64,000 nucleotides of DNA from UBA7672 sp965229115 (lineage in GTDB: Bacteria > Pseudomonadota > Alphaproteobacteria > Caulobacterales > Hyphomonadaceae), in NCBI GenBank assembly GCA_965229115.1, contig CBDDIR010000003.1, forward strand, positions 3,968,001 to 4,032,000, given 5' to 3'. This document shows, in pieces, positions 59,283 to 64,000 of this stretch; within the stretch, counting starts at the first letter, position 1, and every line of letters begins with the position of its first letter. The position numbers were made by a program, and so were the translations under genes. The notes under the pieces were generated by a model. It worked only from the letters and a program-made list of their open reading frames with translations. It ran no database searches and had not been told where the DNA came from.

Positions 59283-59985
59283 GGGCGACCCGCTTTTCGA
59301 GCTTCTCGGCGCTTTCCTTCCGCTCGCTGTAGCGATCGGTGAGGTAGTCCGAGATGTCGCGCGTGAGCAGCGTGAACTTCATCAACTCTTCCATCACGTC
59401 GACCACGCGGTCGTAGTAAGAAGAGGGCTTCATGCGTCCGGCCTCGTCGAACTCCTGGAAGGCTTTGGCGACCGACGACTGATTGGGAATGGTGATCATC
59501 CGCATCCACCGGCCGAGCACGCGCATCTGGTTGACGGCGTTGAAGGACTGCGACCCGCCAGAAACCTGCATGACGGCGAGCGTCCGCCCCTGCGTCGGCC
59601 GGACTGATCCGACAGAAAGCGGTATCCAGTCGATCTGTGATTTCATCACGCCCGTCATCGCGCCGTGGCGCTCTGGGCTCGTCCAGACCTGGCCTTCAGA
59701 CCACAGGCTTAGTTCCCGCAGTTCTTCAACTTTGGGATGACTCGTCGGTCCCCCATCGGGCAGGGCCAGGCCAGTGGGGTCGTAGATTTTCACCTCCGCA
59801 CCAAAGTGCTCGAGCAGGCGAGCTGCTTCTTGCGTCAGGAAGCGGCTGTATGATCGCTCGCGCAAAGAGCCATAGAGCATCAGAATGCGCGGCTTGTGCG
59901 TCGAGAATGGCGTCTGCAGCGCAGCGGGCTTAGGGAGCTGAAGTGCAGACTCCTTCACCGCTGGGAGATCGGTCAGCACCTTCAC
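59269..59985 (-). CDS. arsH: NADPH-dependent FMN reductase ArsH
   Basis: 238-residue flavoprotein ArsH, which oxidises trivalent organoarsenicals. Conserved RILMLYGSLRERSYSRFLTQEAARLLEHFGAEV, PKVEELRELSLWSEGQVWTSPERHGAMTGVMKSQIDWIPL and GGSQSFNAVNQMRVLGRWMRM. Start is GTG 59985, overlapping the arsR stop (GTGA). Confidence 0.95.
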   Translation of the reverse strand: MKVLTDLPAVKESALQLPKPAALQTPFSTHKPRILMLYGSLRERSYSRFLTQEAARLLEHFGAEVKIYDPTGLALPDGGPTSHPKVEELRELSLWSEGQVWTSPERHGAMTGVMKSQIDWIPLSVGSVRPTQGRTLAVMQVSGGSQSFNAVNQMRVLGRWMRMITIPNQSSVAKAFQEFDEAGRMKPSSYYDRVVDVMEELMKFTLLTRDISDYLTDRYSERKESAEKLEKRVALASI

Positions 59986-60320
59986 CTAGCAATCTCCTGC
60001 GCCTTGGTCTTTGCGGCACTGCGGGGAGGGCAGCTGCCGTCGGCGCAGCACTCGTCGGACAGATATCCGATGAGCGATACCATCGCGGGATAGTGAGCAC
60101 GGCAGATAAGGGTTGTTGCCTGGCGCTCCTGCGTGACCAGCCCAGTGTCCACCAGCTTGCGCACATGATGGGAAAGCGTTGAGGCGGGGACGCCGAGCTT
60201 GTCCTGAATGGCTCCGACCGAAAGGCCTTCGACGCCGGCGCGCACAAGGAGCCGATAGATCTGGAGTCGGACGGGATTGCCAAGCGCCTCTAACTGCGCA
60301 GATGCTTTTTCGAGTTTCAT
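59982..60320 (-). CDS. ArsR family repressor (first)
   Basis: 112-residue winged-helix repressor: LEALGNPVRLQIYRLLVRAGVEGLSVGAIQDKLGVPASTLSHHVRKLVDTGLVTQERQATTLICRAHYPAMVSLIGYL. The thiol ligands are likely ECCADGSC at the C-terminus. First gene of the operon: arsR-arsH-MFS-arsR-arsC-aqp-arsC. Promoter and operator should lie in the 550-bp gap to its right. Confidence 0.93.
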   Translation of the reverse strand: MKLEKASAQLEALGNPVRLQIYRLLVRAGVEGLSVGAIQDKLGVPASTLSHHVRKLVDTGLVTQERQATTLICRAHYPAMVSLIGYLSDECCADGSCPPRSAAKTKAQEIAR

Positions 60321-60580
60321 CGAAATAAAGTGGTTGCGATTGGATGGAACGTCAAGAGCTATTTCTACAATTGTCGAAGTAGCAACGTCCGCTCACCTCG
60401 ACGTTTGTTGGAACGAAGCCATGCTGTGCGGCTCAAAGGTTCGCTCCAGCGGCCATGCTCCCCGTGTGCCTGATTTAATCCCCGCGACAAGCGTGGTGAA
60501 GCCTTAGCTCCACAAGTCGGCAGCGCGGCGGGTCTATTTCCTCGAAATCGCGATCTACGGGACGCATCAGGAAACGCAAA

Positions 60581-60605
60581 GAGGCGTCGGGATTGCCGAC
60601 GCCTC
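60581..60605 (-). terminator. Perfect hairpin, probable minus-strand terminator
   Basis: Stem GAGGCGTCGG / CCGACGCCTC with a five-base loop; on the minus strand it is followed by TTTGCG. It lies five bases past the stop of the short minus-strand frame at 60611-60811. Confidence 0.5.
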
Positions 60606-60610
60606 TCGCA

Positions 60611-60811
60611 TCACTGGCCCTGGGTTGGGGGGACGGGCCGATGACGCCCCATCAACTCAAATCCCGCGCCACGCAGCAACCTCGCGGTGCCGATGTCGCC
60701 GTGATTTATTTTTCGATACGGCCCAAGGGTTGCGTGGTGCTGGTGCGTATACGTTAAATAGGCATCACTCTCGCGCTGTGTCGTAGAGCAGGTGCGCATC
60801 GGAATTTGCAT
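60611..60811 (-). CDS. Possible small protein, unrecognised
   Basis: 66-codon frame (or 62 from the ATG at 60799) with no domain, rich in His and Arg. Support is only the terminator-like hairpin directly after its stop. No ribosome site was seen. It may instead be the 3' part of a small RNA. Confidence 0.2.
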   Translation of the reverse strand: MQIPMRTCSTTQRESDAYLTYTHQHHATLGPYRKINHGDIGTARLLRGAGFELMGRHRPVPPTQGQ

Positions 60812-60874
60812 CCCGGTCGGAACGCGGGTGGTTGCTATCGGTTGAGCCCGTACAGCCCCCGACCGGAGATTCCC

Positions 60875-61240
60875 ATGAAACGCCTCGCCCTTACTGCCGC
60901 GCTGCTCGCGCTCGCGGCTGCGCCGATGTCAGCTCAAACACCGCAGCCCGGAAAATCGGCCGACCACAAAATGATGGCCACGGATGATTATCGGAAGGCC
61001 ATGCAGGACATGCAGAAGGCGATGATGGCCGCAAACGATGCGGATCCCGACCGCGCTTTCGCCCTCAAGATGATCGAACATCACAAGGGCGCTATCGCGA
61101 TGAGCGAGGCGCTCCTCAAGCACGGCGATGATGCCGAGGCCAAGAAGATGGCCCAGATGACAATCGACATGCAGAAGAAGGATATTGCCGATCTCCAGGG
61201 GTGGCTCGACCGTCATGGCGGGCGGATGCCGAAGTCGTAG
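60875..61240 (+). CDS. DUF305 family periplasmic protein
   Basis: 121-residue exported protein, signal peptide ending PMSAQ. DUF305 domain with the histidine motif LKMIEHHKGAIAMSEALLKHG and MAQMTIDMQKKDIADLQGWL, likely metal (copper) binding, as in CopM-like proteins. ATG 60875 follows CGGAG. Context with a Cus-like efflux set suggests a role in copper or silver handling. Confidence 0.88.
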   Translation: MKRLALTAALLALAAAPMSAQTPQPGKSADHKMMATDDYRKAMQDMQKAMMAANDADPDRAFALKMIEHHKGAIAMSEALLKHGDDAEAKKMAQMTIDMQKKDIADLQGWLDRHGGRMPKS

Positions 61241-61329
61241 GGCGATAATCCGGCGAATCTTAACCAAGCCGAAAGTCCGTCACGCGATTGCGCGTTGACG
61301 GCTTTCGGCGACGGGCGCACACTTTCAAC

Positions 61330-61677
61330 ATGCGCCGTTTTTGGCTTTCATTGCTGCTCGCCTTGTCGCTCGTTTCGAGCGGCGTGGCGAACGCTTGGGC
61401 GGCCGGCGAATGCCCCTACCTAAAGAATGCGGTTGCGAGTGAGCATAGCTGTTGCCCTGACGACGCGGCGAACATGCCGTCGGACCATGGCGATGACAGC
61501 GAGAAGGCTCCCCAGTGCAAGCTGGGCCAGGCGTGCCGCACAACGCCGATGGTGACGCCGCTCGCAATTCCAGTTTTGCTCCCGCATACGATCCCGCTGC
61601 CTGTCCGGCTTGTCGACAATGACAAGGCCGTCGAGGGCGGACCGGTCTTCTCGCTCTGGCGACCGCCGCGCGTCTAA
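61330..61677 (+). CDS. Small Cys-rich periplasmic protein
   Basis: 115 residues with a signal peptide ending near ANAWAAG. Mature part has CPYLK, HSCCPDD and CKLGQACRT cysteine pairs, then a hydrophobic stretch and a basic end. Such proteins are often found before cusC/czcC genes and may bind copper or be part of the efflux system; the family is not named here. ATG 61330 is chosen. Confidence 0.65.
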   Translation: MRRFWLSLLLALSLVSSGVANAWAAGECPYLKNAVASEHSCCPDDAANMPSDHGDDSEKAPQCKLGQACRTTPMVTPLAIPVLLPHTIPLPVRLVDNDKAVEGGPVFSLWRPPRV

Positions 61678-61745
61678 GGCGCATCTGAAAGACGTGTTGG
61701 CGCATTGCTGCGCCGTTTCTCTCCATTGCAGACTTGGAGCCCGAC

Positions 61746-62978
61746 ATGCGGAAAGCATGGCTCTTGTGCTGCGTCGCTGGCTTTGCGCCCGCGGCGTGGG
61801 CCGATCCTGTGACCTATAGCGAAGCGTTGGCCCGCGCGGCTACCGGCGCTCCGTCGATTGAAGCTCGCGCAGCCGCTGCGGAATCAGCGCACCTCGCCAT
61901 CGGGCCGGCTGGCCAGCTGCCCGATCCGCAACTGGCGCTAGGCGTCGACAATTTTCCGGTCACAGGCCCAGCCAGCTTCCGTCCCGGTCGCGAAGAGATG
62001 ACCATGATGACAGCGGGCATCATGCAAGACATGCCGAGCGATGCGCTGCGGCAAGCGCGTACCGGCATTGCCGCCGCCGACGCAAAACAGGCAGACGCGG
62101 ACCTCGCTGTTGCCCGGCTGGAGGCGCGGCTATCGACCGCCGCTGCCTGGATTGAACTCTATGCGGCGCAGGAGAAGATCAAAATACTAACGGCGATCGC
62201 GGGTGACATTGCCGAGCTTGAGCGCGCCACGAGCGCGCGGCTTGCCTCGGCATCAGGATCCGCAGATGCGGCGCTCGCCGCCAAGATGGACGCCGCGCGC
62301 ATCGCCGATCAGATCGCGACCGCCGAAGCGGAGGCCGATGCCGCCCGCGCCGAACTCGCGCGCTGGATTGGCCCGTTTGGAAATGACGGGGTCGGTCCTG
62401 ACCTGCCGGTCTTTACGATTGATCCGGCAGGCCTCGAGCGCGACCTCGACCATCATCTCGTGCTCGCCGGAGCGGGCGCGAGCCTTGAGCGAGCACGCGC
62501 AGGCATGGAACTGGCTCGCGCCGGCACGCAACCTGACTGGTCCTGGTCGCTGATGTATGGCCATCGCGACGATGATTTCGGCGACATGGTCTCATTGGGC
62601 GTGAAGTTCAGCCTGCCGCTGTTCCAAGCCAGCCGCCAATCGCCCATGATCGATAGCAAGCGCGCCGATGTCACCAGGGCGAGTGCGGAGCGAGAGGCTC
62701 TCAAGCGCAAGCATGAAGCCGAGCTGGGAGCGGGCCTTGCTCGGCACCGCGCGCTCACGGACCGCCTTGCGCGCATGAAGAGCTCGGTCCTGCCGCTCGC
62801 GCAGCAACGCGAAGATCTCGCGGCAGCGGCGAACGCCGCAGGCACGCTCCCGGTCAGCGACCTTATCGCCGCGCGGCGCGCTAACCGCGAGGTCCAGCTT
62901 GAGCGTATCGATCTTGAGCGCGCGCTGGCGCTGACCGATGCGCAGCTAACACTTGAGTACGGGGAGGGGCGGTCATGA
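61746..62978 (+). CDS. TolC-family outer-membrane factor (CusC/CzcC-like)
   Basis: 410-residue outer-membrane channel for RND metal efflux. Signal peptide ends at AWADP; the mature part has two repeats of TolC-type helices. Opening VTYSEALARAATGAPSIEARAAAAESA and the gap PDPQLALGVDNFPVTG fit the CusC/CzcC group. ATG 61746 is chosen (a longer frame starts at 61734). Start of the adaptor overlaps its stop (ATGA). Confidence 0.9.
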   Translation: MRKAWLLCCVAGFAPAAWADPVTYSEALARAATGAPSIEARAAAAESAHLAIGPAGQLPDPQLALGVDNFPVTGPASFRPGREEMTMMTAGIMQDMPSDALRQARTGIAAADAKQADADLAVARLEARLSTAAAWIELYAAQEKIKILTAIAGDIAELERATSARLASASGSADAALAAKMDAARIADQIATAEAEADAARAELARWIGPFGNDGVGPDLPVFTIDPAGLERDLDHHLVLAGAGASLERARAGMELARAGTQPDWSWSLMYGHRDDDFGDMVSLGVKFSLPLFQASRQSPMIDSKRADVTRASAEREALKRKHEAELGAGLARHRALTDRLARMKSSVLPLAQQREDLAAAANAAGTLPVSDLIAARRANREVQLERIDLERALALTDAQLTLEYGEGRS

Positions 62979-64000
62979 TGAACATCAGGGGCGCGAACAC
63001 GCGCCGCGTCTTGGCCGGCCTTGCGGTCCTGATTGCCGGCGTTGCCATCGGCGTTTGGCTCATCCCGCATGGTCCGGCGCCAACGCCGGACATGGGCGGC
63101 CGCGCGATCCTTTACTGGTACGATCCGATGGTTCCCGATCAGCACTTCGATGCGCCCGGCAAGTCCCCGTTCATGGATATGCAGCTGGTGCCGCGTTATG
63201 CCGATGAGGCGGCGGCGGGCGGGGTGCAGATCGATCCGACCATGACGCAGAATCTCGGCGTTCGTCTTGTCACGATCGAGAAGGGGCCTCTCGCTGGCGC
63301 GGTGAGGGCCGCCGGGGTCATCGACTACAACGGCCGCGACATTGCCGTCGTTCAGGCGCGCCAGGGCGGCTTCGTTGCGAAAACCTACCGCCGGGCTCCG
63401 GGCGACATCGTGGCGGCTGGCGATCCGATCGTCGATTTGCGTATCCCCGAATGGACGGCCGCCTTGGCCGAATACCTCGCGCTCCGCAAAGGCGATTCCG
63501 GCATCGCGACTGCCGCGCGTCAGCGCCTGACGCTTCTCGGCGTGCCCGAGGCGGCGATTGCGGCGGCCACGCCAGACAGCCGAGCGCCCGATACGTTCAC
63601 GGTGCGCGCGCCGATCTCTGGCGCGATTACGGCGCTCGACGTCCGCGAAGGGATGTCAGTCGCGCCGGGCGCGGCCATCGCCACGATCAACGGCCTATCG
63701 CCCGTCTGGCTTACCGTGGCGGTCCCACAAGGCGCAGCCGGGCCCGTGCAACCGGGCGGGCGTGCGACCGCCCGATTATCCGCATTCCCGGGCGAGACAT
63801 TCGAAGGCCGCATCGAAGCGGTGCTCCCGGCCGCCAATGCAGCCTCGCGAGCGGTCGAGGTGCGCATCGCGCTGGCCAATCCGTCGGGACGCCTGCGTCC
63901 CGGCATGACCGGCGATGTGGAGCTCACCGAAGCGCAGCAACGCGAGGCGCTCCTCGTCCCATCCGAAGCGGTGATCAGGACCGGTCAACGTACACTCGTC
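62975..64000 (+). CDS. CusB-like RND periplasmic adaptor (partial, 3' end outside window)
   Basis: 342 codons visible to the right edge. Membrane anchor (residues about 12-30), then a metal-binding segment YWYDPMVPDQHFDAPGKSPFMDMQLVPRYADE, the heavy-metal-binding domain of CusB-type adaptors (Met/His ligands). Lipoyl/barrel regions follow: VIDYNGRDIAVVQARQGGFVAKTYRRAPGDIVAAGDPIVDLRIPEW and TVRAPISGAITALDVREGMSVAPGAAIATI. A CusA pump is expected beyond the window. GGGGAGGGG precedes the start. Confidence 0.88.
   Translation, partial: MMNIRGANTRRVLAGLAVLIAGVAIGVWLIPHGPAPTPDMGGRAILYWYDPMVPDQHFDAPGKSPFMDMQLVPRYADEAAAGGVQIDPTMTQNLGVRLVTIEKGPLAGAVRAAGVIDYNGRDIAVVQARQGGFVAKTYRRAPGDIVAAGDPIVDLRIPEWTAALAEYLALRKGDSGIATAARQRLTLLGVPEAAIAAATPDSRAPDTFTVRAPISGAITALDVREGMSVAPGAAIATINGLSPVWLTVAVPQGAAGPVQPGGRATARLSAFPGETFEGRIEAVLPAANAASRAVEVRIALANPSGRLRPGMTGDVELTEAQQREALLVPSEAVIRTGQRTLV

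Larger units (their letters stand above)
60321..60874. other. Intergenic region between the ars operon and DUF305 gene
   Basis: 554 bases. Contains a perfect hairpin (60581-60605) and a short minus-strand frame (60611-60811, His-rich). Otherwise the promoters of the two divergent clusters; no operator could be assigned. Confidence 0.5.

Overview
The window is high-GC DNA from an alphaproteobacterium, most likely a Caulobacterales or Hyphomonadaceae-type organism. The evidence is a DUF3576 lipoprotein-leuS-lptE cluster, an NtrZ-like periplasmic protein, a CenR-like response regulator, a dispersed xth / lolA / ftsK neighbourhood, and a YbbN-type thioredoxin with nearby LON, Trm112 and DUF971 genes. 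All identifications are by reading motifs and family resemblance; no database search was run.

Positions 1-32750 are ordinary chromosome. They hold translation and envelope genes (leuS, lptE, lolA, a porin, an L,D-transpeptidase), PLP homeostasis (yggS), a response regulator, exonuclease III, a cold-shock gene, ftsK, an ammonium channel and a ubiquinone-type hydroxylase. Others are a two-subunit TPP enzyme, a TetR/PNPOx pair with a visible operator, thioredoxin and tRNA-editing genes. The gaps carry several palindromic repeat elements, and one pair of related copies brackets a DUF559 nuclease gene. A possible structured small RNA lies between ftsK and the ammonium channel.

A tRNA-Gly(GCC) at 32676-32750 marks a change. 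From there to the right edge the content is that of an integrative conjugative element or genomic island. First comes a defence-like cargo block: a HigB-like toxin with an HTH/ImmA-IrrE protease partner; a thymidylate-synthase-like enzyme followed by an alpha-glutamyl/putrescinyl thymine pyrophosphorylase clade 3-like protein; a divergent nuclease-like gene; an intact IS3-family element with 4-bp target duplication; and a frameshifted DUF3644 gene. Next is a conjugation module on the minus strand (traG, a ribbon-helix-helix gene, trbB-C-D-E-J-L-F-G-I), then a LysR regulator, a TraF-type peptidase and a large ParB-like protein. No integrase or relaxase is inside the window.

From 56032 to 60320 lies an arsenic operon with two ArsR regulators, two unrelated arsenate reductases, ArsH, an aquaporin and an MFS transporter, but no ArsB or ACR3 pump. 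The right end (60875-64000) starts a copper/silver-type export cluster: a DUF305 protein, a Cys-rich periplasmic protein, a TolC/CusC-like outer-membrane factor and a truncated CusB-like adaptor.

The most promising unusual system is the thymidylate-synthase-like / pyrophosphorylase-like pair with its divergent nuclease. The synthase keeps the catalytic core but has Asp where thymidylate synthases have the uracil-reading Asn, which points to a cytosine nucleotide substrate and to nucleotide or DNA-base modification.
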